Shown here: positions 1 through 10,295 of the stretch, piece after piece
Layout: the number at the start of each line of letters is the position of its first letter
Position numbering within the stretch: the first letter of the stretch is position 1
The notes under the pieces: generated by a model
The model's database searches: none
What the model was told of the DNA's origin: nothing
The model's input: only the letters and a program-made list of their open reading frames with translations
Made by a program: the position numbers and the translations under genes
DNA from: Alisma plantago-aquatica
Taxonomy: Eukaryota; Streptophyta; Magnoliopsida; Alismatales; Alismataceae
Length of the DNA stretch: 64,000 nt
Direction of reading: 5' to 3'
NCBI GenBank assembly: GCA_963693085.1
Contig: OY856410.1
Coordinates: 887,062,335-887,126,334 of the forward strand

Positions 1-753
1 CTTGTAGGACATTCCTATAAATAGGACATGCCTTAGGACACCAAAACACTTGTTACACTTGAGAAATCTTTGAGCATACTTTGAGCAACCTGTTTGTGAG
101 CAAATTGAGCATAGTGACAATTGGCTACTTCTTCTCTTAGCTCAAATTTCGTGTCCTATAGGCTAGCATCTCCTATCCACTGCAATTACATATCCATACA
201 CTTTGGTTAGGAGATCTACACGCTTGATCTAGGCAAATCAAGCCTTGTGCTACAAAAGGATAAGTTGTAATTTCTATTTTCTTTCTTGTTCTCTATTGTT
301 GTTTGTACTCTCCTTGCTACTCCTAGGTTGGAGGCTGCGGGTTGGAGAGGTTGAAGATCTTCTTGGTGAAGAAGGGGACTTTGAGCTACTTCAAGAAGGC
401 TGGTGCAACGGGAGGTTACTTCTAGAGAGGAAGGCTACTTCAAGGGGGAGCTTGGAGTTACTTCAAGAAGGCTACCTCAAGTTGGTGCATCTACTTCAAG
501 TGAAGGTTGTTCAAGGGGTTAAAGAAATTATTGTATTTTGTGTAAATCCTTGTGAAGGTAATAAAATTAATGCTTTCAAAATCCTGGTTGGGTAAGAAAC
601 CGGGTAGTGGACTGACAACTTTAGTATTTGCTAAAGTTGGAACCACTCTAAACACCTGTCTCCTTCTTCCATTCTTCATTTTGTGGTTGTTTGAGTTAAA
701 TAATTGCTAAAATATTTAAAAACTCTATTCGCCCCCCCCTCTAGTGTTTTTCA
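1..753 (+). repeat. 5' LTR, 3' part only
   Basis: Matches 6005-6757 base for base apart from about 17 substitutions or small indels, ends in TTTTTCA and is followed two bases later by the primer binding site. It starts inside the LTR because the window begins there. A TATA box (TATAAATA, 16-23) lies at its left edge, so this piece is essentially the R and U5 part. The 116-codon ORF inside it (245-595) is transcribed leader, not a recognised gene. Confidence 0.9.
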
Positions 754-755
754 AT

Positions 756-771
756 TGGTATCAGAGTAGGC
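756..771 (+). other. Primer binding site, initiator Met-tRNA type
   Basis: TGGTATCAGAGTAGGC immediately follows the LTR end (CA at 752-753, spacer AT). The first 11 bases match the 3' end complement of plant initiator Met-tRNA, the usual primer of copia elements. Confidence 0.88.
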
Positions 772-800
772 TTCAAGGAGCTCTAATCGAGTCTTGAAGT

Positions 801-1709
801 ATGAAGGGTGGTGGTGTCTACAACCGCAAACAAAAGAAAAGTATGGGGCAACCTTCAACAAGTTGCAGTTGGTGCTTAGGAACAAGCCATTCAACACTTG
901 GTTGCCCGTGGATGTCAAAGAAGGAAGATACACATAAAGAATGTCTTATTGCTACAATAAGTGAAGAAGAAGAAGAGGTAAGTCTTTTTGATTTATCTAA
1001 AGAAGAGCTAGTTGCTTCTCTTGAAGAGACACGCAATAAATACATTGAGTGCAAAAAGAAATTAAAGAAATCCAACAAAGCAAATGATGAATTACATACT
1101 AAGCTTCTTGCTCTTACATCTGAAAATGAAGATCTCAAAAAGGTTATTGAAGATCATGATATTAAGCTAAAATCTGTAGAAGTAAATTGTAATCTCCTTT
1201 CTCTAGAAAAGATTAATTTGCAGACTCAAGTGAATGATCTTCAAAAACAACCTGTTTTGTGCTCACATCTAGATTATGATACTATCGTAAAAGAAAGAGA
1301 TTCATTATCATCTAATCTAGATCAAGCAAAGCTAGATATCAAGAAGAGAATGGATGAGATTGCTAAGTTACAACAAAAGGTTAGTAGTCTAAATAATGAT
1401 GGCATTCTTGATCAAATCTTAAATGATCCTTACCATCAAATTGGAAGGAGAGGACTAGGTTACAAGCCTAAGGGAAAATCATATCATAAACCTAGTTGGA
1501 AAAAGACACAAGCACATCAATCTATCTATGTACCTAAAGGCACAGATACAAATATACCCAAGAACAACCTAGACCAAAATCATAGAAAAAGATATGAGGT
1601 TGATTCTATATGTTGTCATTATTGTTTGCGCCTTGGTCACTATTCTTTTTCATGTCCTTATAAGAAAAAGGATGTTGAGTTAGTTTGGGTTCCAAAACCT
1701 CCAAACTAA
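801..1709 (+). CDS. gag: Gag remnant with two zinc knuckles and coiled coil (302 aa)
   Basis: Nucleocapsid-like part of a Sirevirus Gag, which would bind element RNA in cytoplasmic particles. Seen: a CX2CX4HX4C knuckle near residues 23-36 (CSWCLGTSHSTLGC), an acidic run, a Lys/Glu/Leu-rich coiled coil from about 70 to 200, a basic segment, then a second CX2CX4HX4C knuckle (CHYCLRLGHYSFSC) near 272-285 and the lineage-typical VWVPK end. The ATG lies only 30 bp after the primer site, and the usual N-terminal capsid (UBN2-like) domain is absent: it was deleted, not mutated. The frame is fully open for 302 codons, unusual for this window. Translation start is inferred. Confidence 0.8.
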   Translation: MKGGGVYNRKQKKSMGQPSTSCSWCLGTSHSTLGCPWMSKKEDTHKECLIATISEEEEEVSLFDLSKEELVASLEETRNKYIECKKKLKKSNKANDELHTKLLALTSENEDLKKVIEDHDIKLKSVEVNCNLLSLEKINLQTQVNDLQKQPVLCSHLDYDTIVKERDSLSSNLDQAKLDIKKRMDEIAKLQQKVSSLNNDGILDQILNDPYHQIGRRGLGYKPKGKSYHKPSWKKTQAHQSIYVPKGTDTNIPKNNLDQNHRKRYEVDSICCHYCLRLGHYSFSCPYKKKDVELVWVPKPPN

Positions 1710-2820
1710 ATAAATGGAATTAAGTTGAGATATGACCAAAGACCTAAGTTGTATATTTCTATGTCTATCTCAACTCAACATAATGGGATATCAAATTAAT
1801 TCCAGTATCTAAACATCTAACTTGCATAATTATGTTTTACTTGGAAGCAATTAAACAGTTCAGAAAACATTTCAGAAATCTTGTCGGTCGAGAAACTGAC
1901 GACCGAGAGAACTGTCAGTCGAGAAATTGTCAACTGAACAGGTCACTGATTTCCAGTCTGAAATAAATCTGTTACTTTCAATTTTCAAGTTGCTATCTAC
2001 TTGTTGAACATGCAAAACAAAGTATACATTCTGGAAATCATCTTTGAAAACTTATATGAGATTAATTTGGTTTACTCTCTAAATAATTTTAGTTAAAACC
2101 ATGGATCATATTGATTTAAGTCAAATTACTAACTACATGGTCTGTCCTAAGTATTCTTTGATTTACTCACCATATGTTGAATTTCATGTTGCTACTGTTT
2201 TATCATTACATCATGGATATACTCTCAACATTTCATACATAACGTTGATGCTTGTTGCATGAACAATGATTATTGCATTCTTGATGATACATAGGCAAGC
2301 AAAATGATTTGTTGGTAATATGTTGTCTTAAATGCTTGCATCACATAAGATAATTTTTAATTAGTATCTTTAAAGACCTAAGATATTAATCGTACTTTCA
2401 TGAGGATACAAGAAGAAGTGAAATTTGATATTCATGTAACTGCAGCAAAGTTTATATTCTAAGAAAAATCAAGGACAAATGTTTTCATATTGAGTATTAT
2501 GCTTCAAATTGATCAAATTATATGCAGATATTATACTTTGGAAATCTGCAAATTTGCCTCTTGGTTGAAATGAAATTTGACCAAGGGGCACTATGGTCGT
2601 AGTCAAAGTCGACCTAAAATAAGTTTGACACAATACTTATTTGAATATCATTTTCTATATAAAAATTGTGATTAAAAGAACAATTAATTCATGATCACAA
2701 AATTGTCCAAATATTGGTAACAATAATCACAATGTTACTCCCTTAGAAAGTGTATATGCTCTACAAATTTAGTCTATCATTTGCATTAAAAATCAGCTTA
2801 AAAATTCATACTCAGTAAGT
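1710..2820 (+). other. Non-coding internal region of the pol-less element
   Basis: No reading frame matching pol was seen. It is AT-rich, with a small cluster of TCGGTCGA-like dyads at 1880-1935 resembling those upstream of the internal promoter. It occupies the place where protease, integrase and RT would be in a complete Sirevirus. Confidence 0.6.
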
Positions 2821-2823
2821 CTG

Positions 2824-3133
2824 TCGGTCGACAAATTCTTCGACCGAAAACATTTCGGTCAGCCTATCTCTTTTGACCGACAGACTTCAGACAGAAATAA
2901 CATCGGACACACTTCCGGTCGACAATTGTTCGACCGAGCTAGTGTCGGTCGACAATTGTTCGACCGAGAATTGACCGTTGGGATATGTCCGTTGGAATCT
3001 AACTGTTACCGTTGAGCGGCCGACCGTTACCAGTCGACCGTTGGACGACCGAGTGGCGCGTCTGGAATATGACCGTTGCGGTCGATCGGTCGACAAATTG
3101 TCGACCGACCTGGTCACTGATTTGCTATAAAAA
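2824..3133 (+). promoter_or_regulatory. Dyad-repeat array plus TATA box before env-like ORF
   Basis: Five inverted repeats: TCGGTCGA/TCGACCGA (2824-2831, 2840-2847), TCGGTCA/TGACCGA (2855-2861, 2874-2880), CGGTCGA/TCGACCG (2916-2922, 2930-2936), TCGGTCGA/TCGACCGA (2945-2952, 2960-2967) and the 9-bp arms TCGGTCGAC/GTCGACCGA (3086-3094, 3100-3108). A TATA box TATAAAAA follows at 3126-3133, and a pyrimidine-rich leader of about 110 nt leads to the ATG at 3269. The layout copies that of the element's own LTR promoter and suggests a separate transcript for the downstream ORF. Function is inferred. Confidence 0.6.
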
Positions 3134-3268
3134 GGGCCAAAAATGGTTCATTGTTGCACACTCTCATATTCTTACTTCCATAGCTTCTCTCTAGTGTATT
3201 CTTGTGCAATCCTTTAGTTTCCTCATCCCCAAAACTTTCTTGCTTCTTCTCCACCTTAAAACAAAGAA

Positions 3269-4659
3269 ATGGCTTCATCCTCTACTCGTGGAAAGAAGAA
3301 AGTTGCTAGCAAGAAAGGAAGGGAGGCTACTCCACCATTGACGATCATCAACGACATCCCCTTCGTCGATGCAGATGCTGGTGATCGCTATCTCAGGCTC
3401 TCCTCCAAGACTCCTCTTCCACGACGGTCGGTTGACGTCTTGGACTTCCTCAGCATCGTCGACCTGGAAGATCTTTTTGAGGTGCAAAATTTGAAAGAAT
3501 TTCTTAACCCTTCCTTCCCTTCCTATTCTTCAAAAGTGGTAAATGAGTTCTATGCAAACCTAATCTCCCATTCCGAAAATGACAATACCTTCTTCTACTC
3601 TATGGTCAATGGGCATAGCTTTCGATTTACTGAAGAGGATATTCTTGACATGCTTAACATCGACTTAGATGAATATCAAGACACTCTTGACCTCACAACT
3701 GGAAATCCACTCAATACATTTTCCCAAGGTGATCATACTGTCAGTCTTAGTGACATTAAATGAGCCATTTTTCAATCTAATACTACGTGTCACGAAGATA
3801 GGGGTACCTACTATGCCATTAATCTCAAACCTGCTGCTAGGATTGTCAATCTTATTGTTTCCACAAACATACATCCTAGAGCAAACAAGTCTGAAGTTCC
3901 TATTTTTTGCATGTGTTTAATTTATGCCATTATCAAACGTATTCCCATAAATTTTATCCGCATAATCCTTAAGAACATGCTTGAGTTTTCTGGCAATCCC
4001 CCATATGCTGATTTTGTATGCCAAATCACTCAACACTTTCTTAAAACACAAATTGAGGATATGGGATACACATGGGAAAGAAGACCACAAAAAATAAGCA
4101 AAAACACAGTAGAGAAAATGAGAATTGATTAGAGAAAATGAGAATTGATTTTGGTCACAAGAGGGCTAGGACGGAAGGTGAGACATCTACTCAAGATATA
4201 CCACCACCACCTCCTCCTACCAACCTACCCTATGATCCCATCCAAAACACCCTAACCTATGTTGCTGGGTCACAATATCATCTAAGTAGACAATTAGACT
4301 ATAACCACCATGCCATGACCTACCTAAATCAAAGAATGCAAACCCTCTCTCCAAATCAACCAGATGAATATCCTTATTCTTTAAATCTTGGCATGCTCAA
4401 TCCATATAATCCATCTTACAACTACTACCAACCTCCACCTCCACCATCTACAGATCTCACACACACTCAGTTCTCCTCAATACAATTACAAGACATTGCT
4501 GCTCATTTCCATTTTGATCGGGTTCCTACCTTCTTGGAAGCATATGCTTTAACCAAGACAGGTGCTTTGGAGTGGCAAACTTTAGTCCAATATTATGGAG
4601 CTGAGCCATTTCTTGGAAAAGACCCTGATATTGATGTAATACTCAAGTCTTTCCAGTGA
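3269..4659 (+). pseudogene. Env-like ORF, disrupted by one stop and a 20-bp duplication
   Basis: Third ORF of Sirevirus-type elements, placed between pol and the 3' LTR; its function is not known to me. Seen: a basic Ser/Lys-rich start, a segment shared with the second element's ORF (RYLRLSSKTPLP versus RYKELLPRTPFP; EFYANL versus EFYANM) that resembles the family annotated as putative plant transposon protein, a proline-rich middle (IPPPPPPTNLP; YYQPPPPPSTDL) and a C-terminus ending in LKSFQ. The frame is interrupted by TGA at 3761-3763, best explained by CGA to TGA, and by an exact 20-bp tandem duplication at 4111-4130/4131-4150 that shifts the frame. Without these two lesions it would be about 457 codons. 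No membrane segment was seen. Confidence 0.7.
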
Positions 4660-5336
4660 GATTTGGGGTGACCGATGTATTAGTTGTAATGAAATGATTA
4701 TCTTTGCATGATTATAATGTAATGATTATCTTTGCATGATTGAAATAAAATGGTTATCTTTGCAATGAAATGGTTATCTTTACATGAAATGGTTATCTTT
4801 ACTGAGTATATTGGTTATTCCTCTATGGCATCATTCGAATATGGATTATAAGACTACTCTAGTAGAGCATACAAAGTAAGGGGAGTAATAAATATATCAA
4901 AAATAAAAAGGATGACATTTTTGCAAAACCTGGAATTTAAAAATTGTGGCTAAATTGACCATATATTTAAAACGGATATGTATTTAAGGGGGAGCAACAC
5001 TATTTTATTCTTAAATGAATATCTTTTTGAAATGACAAAGGGGGAGAAATAAATATAAAACTTAGTATTTGTGCAAAACAATAAATAAATATAAAACTTA
5101 GTATTTGTGCAAAACTCAATCAATGAGTTTCATAAACTCTTGGCTTTACATTGAAAGTTGCTATATTCCCTAAAGGATTGGATTTCATGTTCCATAATTC
5201 ATGGGGAATAATAAGCACATATTTTATAAACAAGAGAAGAAATTTACAAAGGTAAGTTTCAGGTATGAAAATCACATGTTTTATACTTTCTTATTTTATA
5301 TTTAGGAAATGTTTGTCATCTTCAAAAAGGGGGAGA
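4660..5336 (+). other. 3' non-coding region with three polypurine tracts
   Basis: AT-rich, without genes. AAGGGGGAG at 4986-4994, AAAGGGGGAGA at 5037-5047 and AAAAAGGGGGAGA at 5324-5336. Only the last abuts the LTR and would prime plus-strand synthesis; repeated upstream copies are, to my knowledge, a Sirevirus trait. A short direct repeat (ATAAATATAAAACTTAGTAT, around 5049-5105) and a TTATCTTTGCATGA-like repeat near 4690-4800 are also present. Confidence 0.65.
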
Positions 5337-5337
5337 T

Positions 5338-6757
5338 TGTTGGCTAAATGGACATTTGTAAATCCCTTTGTTTTGATAATGACAAACATTTCATTCTTGT
5401 TAATCTAACGTGCTTACTTGAGTGTTGCAGGAATAAGGTGGATGAAAAAGCAATTAGGGAAATCCATATGCTTACATATTTATATTTTCATGAAATGTAA
5501 TCACTTTGTAAAAACTTGTACAAATATATAATGTACAAGTACTTAGATTTCATGTAAATCAAGTGTTAGATTCTCCCTAGCTAAACATCACATTTAGATA
5601 GGTCATCCCCTTCAAATAAGTGTCACATATGCACACTCATACACACACTTAGTGCCTTAATTGAAAATTTGAAACAGGGTCAATCTCGGTCGACTAACTC
5701 CTCGACCGAGACACTCTCAGTCGACAATCTTCTCGACCGAGAAAGACCCAAGTAGCCGTTAGACACAGCTGACAAGGTGGTTGGCAGTTGGAGATAAACG
5801 TTGCATACACTTGATCCAGAGAGCCTGTCGGTCGACAAAAGTTCGACCGAGTAGGTGTCTCGGTCGACCATTTCTCGACCGAGATGGACTCTGACAGCAA
5901 CTGCAGAATTAATTAATTAGCCGTTGCTAAAGCAACAAACTTGTACCTAACGGCTAGTTAAGCACTTAGAAACCCCTAGAAGATGTCTAGAACGTCCTTA
6001 AGCACTTGTAGGACATTCCTATAAATAGGACATGCCTAAGGACACCAAAACACTTGTTACACTTGAGAAATCTTTGAGCATACTTTGAGCAACCTATTTG
6101 TGAGCAAATTGAGCATAGTGACATTTGGCTACTTCTTCTCTTAGCTCAAATTTCGTGTCCTATAGGCTAGCATCTCCTATCCACTGCAATTACATTTCCA
6201 TACACTTTGGTTAGGAGATCTACACGCTTGATCTAGGCAAATCAAGCCTTGTGCTACAAAAGGATAAGTTGTAATTTCTATTTTCTTTCTTGTTCTCTAT
6301 TGTTGTTTGTACTCTCCTTGCTACTCCTAGGTTGGAGGCTGTGGGTTGGAGAGGTTGAAGATCTTGTTGGTGAAGAAGGGGACTTTGAGATACTTCAAGA
6401 AGGCTGGTGCAACGGGAGGTTACTTCTAGAGAGGAAGGCTACTTCAAGGGGGAGCTTGGAGTTACTTCAAGAAGGCTACCTCAAGTTGGTGCATCTACTT
6501 AAAGTGAAGGCTGTTCAAGGGGTGTAAAGAAAGTATTGTATTTTGTGTAAATCCTTGTGAAGGTAATAAAATTAATACTTTCAAAATCCTGGTTGGGTAA
6601 GCAACCGGGTAGTGGACTGACAACTTTAGTATTTGCTAAAGTTGGAACCACTCTAAACACTTGTCTCCTTCTTCCATTCTTCATTTTGTGGTTGTTTGAG
6701 TTAAATAATTGCTAAAATATTTAAAAACTATATTCACCCCCCCTCTAGTGTTTTTCA
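5338..6757 (+). repeat. 3' LTR, 1420 bp
   Basis: Begins TGTTGGCT directly after the polypurine tract and ends TTTTTCA, giving TG...CA ends. It carries the dyad array (5685-5883), a TATA box at 6020-6027 and the R/U5 portion duplicated at 1-753. The base after the LTR (TATCT, 6758-6762) would be the right copy of the target duplication; the left copy lies outside the window. Confidence 0.88.
5685..6027 (+). promoter_or_regulatory. LTR promoter: four dyads and TATA box
   Basis: CTCGGTCGA/TCGACCGAG (5685-5693, 5702-5710), CTCAGTCGA/TCGACCGAG (5716-5724, 5733-5741), TCGGTCGA/TCGACCGA (5828-5835, 5843-5850) and CTCGGTCGA/TCGACCGAG (5859-5867, 5875-5883), then TATAAATA at 6020-6027 about 140 bp downstream. 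The arms are the same sequence as those before the env-like ORF of this element. Confidence 0.65.
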
Positions 6758-7001
6758 TATCTTTCTTTGTTTTGGTTTGAGCACTATCGTTCCTTAGGGA
6801 ACAACTTTTTTAAACCATCTATTTATCCAGAGCATATGAGTGTGAGAGCTTGCGTACTTAACACCTACTAACCTTGTCCCAGTGGTTCGACCTAATTATT
6901 ATGTCGGACCCTGTATAATAGTTGTGGGGGCTTGAGTGTCGGGTTATCATCTTAAGAGTCTGACTACTCTGTATCCACTCCTTTTTGTACGTTTGATTTA
7001 G

Positions 7002-8080
7002 GTCGGTCATTCACTAAGCATCAAGAATGTTCTTTTTGTAGATGGTCTACATCACAATTTAATTAGTGTTAGTCAATTGTACGATAATGGACATCTTGTT
7101 CTTTTTACCTCACTTGAATGCTTGCTTCTAGATTCCCTCTCCTACAATGTTATATATCAGGGAACTACAAATGGTAATCTTTATGTTATTGTTTTTAACT
7201 GTATTAAGCCTATTGTTGGTAGATGTCATGTTGCCAATTCTAATGATATTTCTTTGTGGCACCGTAGGATTGGTCATGTAAATATGCGTCAATTGAAGAA
7301 GTTGAGCAAAAAGGAATTAGTTAAGGGACTTCCTAAATTGGATTTTGACAAGGATGAGGAATGCCAACCTTGTACCCAAGGAAAGCAAACCAAGTCCTCC
7401 TTTAAATCCAAAGGAGTCCTTAGTACAAAAGAGCTCTTGAACTTCTTTACATTGATCTATTAGACCAATGAGAACGCAATCACTTCATGGTTGCAAGTAT
7501 TGTATTGTGATTGTCGATGACTTTTCCCGCTATACTTGATCTTTCTTTCTTGTTTCAAAAAGTAGTACTCTTGATTTTTTCTCAACTTTTTGTAAATGGG
7601 TTGAAAATGAAGCTTCTTGTCGAATCGTCTCTATCCGCAGTGACCATGGGGGATTGTTTGAAAATGACTTGTTTAAATGGTTTTGTGAGGAATTCAGGTA
7701 TGCACTTAACTTTTCTTCACCTTGAACCCATCAAAGAAATGGGGTTGTAGAGAGAAAGAATAGGTCACTACATGAAATGGCTAGGACTATGCTTCTAGAT
7801 TATGATACTCCAAAAAAGTTTTGGGTCGAAGCTGTCAATACTTCATGTTTTGTACAAAATTGGGTTTTCACTCATCCATCTTTGAAGAAAACACCCTTTG
7901 ATCTATGGCGTGGTAGAAAGCTTCCATTGATTTCTTTCATGTTTTTGGTTGTCCTTTTTTTGAACACCAAGGATTCCCTCGAAAAGTTTGATCTGAAATC
8001 TTATAAGGCTTTTTTTCTTGTCTATAAAACTACTAGCAAGGCTTATATAGTGTTTAACATTGAATTGTCTAAAGTATAAG
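7002..8080 (+). pseudogene. pol: Copia gag-pre-integrase and integrase, decayed
   Basis: Integrase inserts element cDNA into chromosomes. Seen in order: a start typical of the pre-integrase region (VLFVDGLHHNLISVSQL), zinc-binding residues (LWHRRIGH and CQPCTQGKQ near 7256-7385), then across frameshifts the DDE triad contexts VDDFSRYT (about 7513), SDHGG (about 7640) and NGVVERKNR (about 7741), followed by LLDYDTPKKFWVEAVN. A stop at 7460 and several frame changes between 7460 and 7780 destroy the ORF. Closest in style to the Sirevirus lineage. Confidence 0.82.
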
Positions 8081-8157
8081 AATCTATCAATGTTAAATTT
8101 GTTGAGACTAACCCCTCTGTTTCTAAGAATATTGTTAATGATGATGTTGTAGATTAG

Positions 8158-9905
8158 GTGATCCCTCACTTGAAAGATCTCAACATTGTTGATAAAGTAA
8201 AAGAGGTGCTAGTTGATGAAGAAGAGAAAGAAGAAGAAAAGAAGGATCCAACTCCCCACTTTGCAAAGCATCATCCAAAAGAACTCATCATAGGTAATCC
8301 TTTTGGAAGGGTGTGGACGTGGGTTGCATTAAACAAAGAACAAGGTGACAACACCTTAATCTCACAACTTGAGCCAAACAATGTCAAAGAAGCTCTCAAG
8401 GAGGATGAATGGATCCTAGTCGTGCAAGAAGAGTTAGAACAGTTTGAAAAGAACAAAGTGTGGACCCTAGTGCCAAGACCAAGTGATAGAAATATCATTG
8501 TCACCAAGTGGGTATACCTCAACAAGCTTGATCAAAGTGGGAAAGTGGTAAGGAACAAAGCAAAGTTGGTAGCTCAAGGTTACAACCAACGGGAAGGTAA
8601 TGATTTTCATGAAAGTTATGCACATGTTGCTCAACTTGAATCTATTAGAATGCTACTTTCTTTTTCTAGTTACAATAATTTCCTACTTTATAAAATGGAT
8701 GTTAAAAGTGTTTTTTTAATGGTACAGTTTAGGAGGAAGTCTATGTGGCTCAATCTCCCAGCTTTGAACATGATAAATTGCCTAACCATGTTTATTTTTT
8801 ACAATAAGCTCTCTATGGACTCAAATAAGCCCCTATATCTTGGTATGAGAAACTAAAGAACTTTTTGCTAGACAATGGTTGTATCATGGGAAAAGTTGAT
8901 TCTACCTTGTTTTGAAAACACACTTCTAGGAATTTCCTTATCATTCAAATTTATGTTGCTGATATTATTTTTGGTGAAACTGGTCTTGATCTTTACAAGG
9001 AGTTTAGTTCTCTTATACAAAGTGAGTTTGAGATGAGCATGATGGGGAAGCTTACTTTCTTCCTCAGCTTCCTTATCAAGTAAACTAAGGAATGTAACTT
9101 CATCAACCAAGGCAAGTACACTAGTAAACTACTTAATCACTTTGGGATGGAAAACACCAAGCCGATGGACACCCCCATGTCAAACACCGTTAAGCTTGAC
9201 AAAGATGAATATGGTGAGAAAGTGGATGAGAAGCTTTATAGAGGTATGATTGGAAGTTTACTTTATTTAACTGCCTCTGGACCTGACATAATGTTTATTG
9301 GCTTGTGTGCTCGGTTTCAATCAAGTCCAAGAAAATCACATCTCATAGTTGCTAAGAGGATTTTGAGGTATCTAGACAAAACTCAAAATTTTAGACTATG
9401 GTATCCCAAGTCAAGGGACTTTACTCTTACTTCCTATAGTGATGTTGATCATTGAGGTTATTTGATTGATACAAAGTCCACAAGTGGCACTTGCTTCTTC
9501 CTAGGACAATGCCTAGTTTCTTAGTTCTCTAAGAAACAAAGCATAGTGGCTCTTTAAACTAATGAGGCTGAATACATAGCAACTAGAAGTTGTTGTGCCA
9601 TAGTCCTACGGATGAAGCAAATTCTCTAGGACTTTAACATTCATTTTGATGCTTCTCCTATCTACTGTGACAATACAAGTGCAATTAATATATCGTATAA
9701 CCCTATATTGCATAGTAGAGCTAATATAGGTCCATCATTACTTTCTTTGTGACCACATTGACAAGAAGGATATATATATCACGCATGTGGACACAAAGAA
9801 TCAACTTGCGAACATTTTCATTAAACCTCTAGCTAGAGAGAAATTTACATTCATTAGATCAAAACTACTTATAACTTCTCTTAATGATATTGACATGCAA
9901 TCTAG
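8158..9905 (+). pseudogene. pol: Copia reverse transcriptase and RNase H, decayed
   Basis: Seen: the RT entry block (NKVWTLVPRPS, KWVYLNK, NKAKLVAQGYNQ), the first catalytic Asp context MDVKSVFL near 8694, then in another frame QIYVADIIFGE near 8948, where the YVDD box reads YVAD, losing one catalytic Asp. RNase H follows: MDTPMSNTVKLDKDE, YRGMIGSLLYLTAS, RRILRYL-type helix, KSTSGTCFF, NEAEYIA and YCDNTSAINIS (about 9660), with stops at 9454-9456, 9522-9524 and 9556-9558. These phrases are typical of the Sirevirus lineage. Not functional. Confidence 0.82.
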
Positions 9906-10168
9906 ATAGATTTTATCATACATATATGTCTTGCTCATGTATTTCCCACCTTATGCTTCCTAAGTGCTATAATTGACATGTTTTCATGCCTTGTTTTGCT
10001 TATTTTCAGCTGTTTTTCCCAAACTAATGTTTTACCATAAAATAGTAGCCATTGATGAGTGAAATGTCCCTCAATATGTTTAAAATACATGATAGGCTAT
10101 AAAAATAAATTTATATAGTACTCTAGATGCTTAAAAGTAAATTTTCTATGTTTTAGACAGGTTGTCCA

Positions 10169-10295
10169 ATCGGTCAAGTTTGGCCTGATACAACTCGACC
10201 GATACCTGGCCGAGGACAAAGTTGAAATACCCGATCAGTTGAGTTTCCATATCTCAGAACTCAATCGACAGCGGCACTGGACCAAATTTATAAAG
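10169..10295 (+). promoter_or_regulatory. Dyad and TATA box before second env-like gene
   Basis: ATCGGTCAAGTT (10169-10180) and AACTCGACCGAT (10192-10203) form an inverted repeat with one mismatch, followed by further related half-sites to 10270 and a TATA box, TATAAAG, at 10289-10295. Position and layout correspond to the internal promoter at 2824-3133 in the other element, although the surrounding bases differ. Confidence 0.5.

Larger units (their letters stand above)
1..6757 (+). mobile_element. Sirevirus-type copia deletion derivative without pol, left-truncated by window
   Basis: Seen: two near-identical blocks (1-753 and 6005-6757) flank an internal region with a Met-tRNA primer site, a gag zinc-knuckle ORF, an env-like ORF and polypurine tracts, in LTR-retrotransposon order. 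No integrase, reverse transcriptase or RNase H reading frame exists between gag (ends 1709) and the env-like ORF (starts 3269), so the element is non-autonomous and would need enzymes in trans. I counted about 17 differences in the 753 bp of LTR available for comparison (roughly 2 percent), so it moved fairly recently compared with its neighbours. Lineage (Sirevirus) is inferred from the gag coiled-coil/knuckle layout, env-like ORF and repeated AAAGGGGGAGA tracts. Confidence 0.85.

Noticed and set aside
2824..3108. Evenly repeated TCGGTCGA units that could suggest a CRISPR-like array
   Set aside because: Units are inverted pairs with irregular spacing, in plant LTR-retrotransposon DNA; no spacers and no cas genes.
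245..6527. 116- and 92-codon ORFs starting MCYKRISCNF in both LTRs (245-595, 6249-6527)
   Set aside because: They lie in the transcribed R/U5 part of the LTR, differ by frameshift between the two copies and match no protein family.
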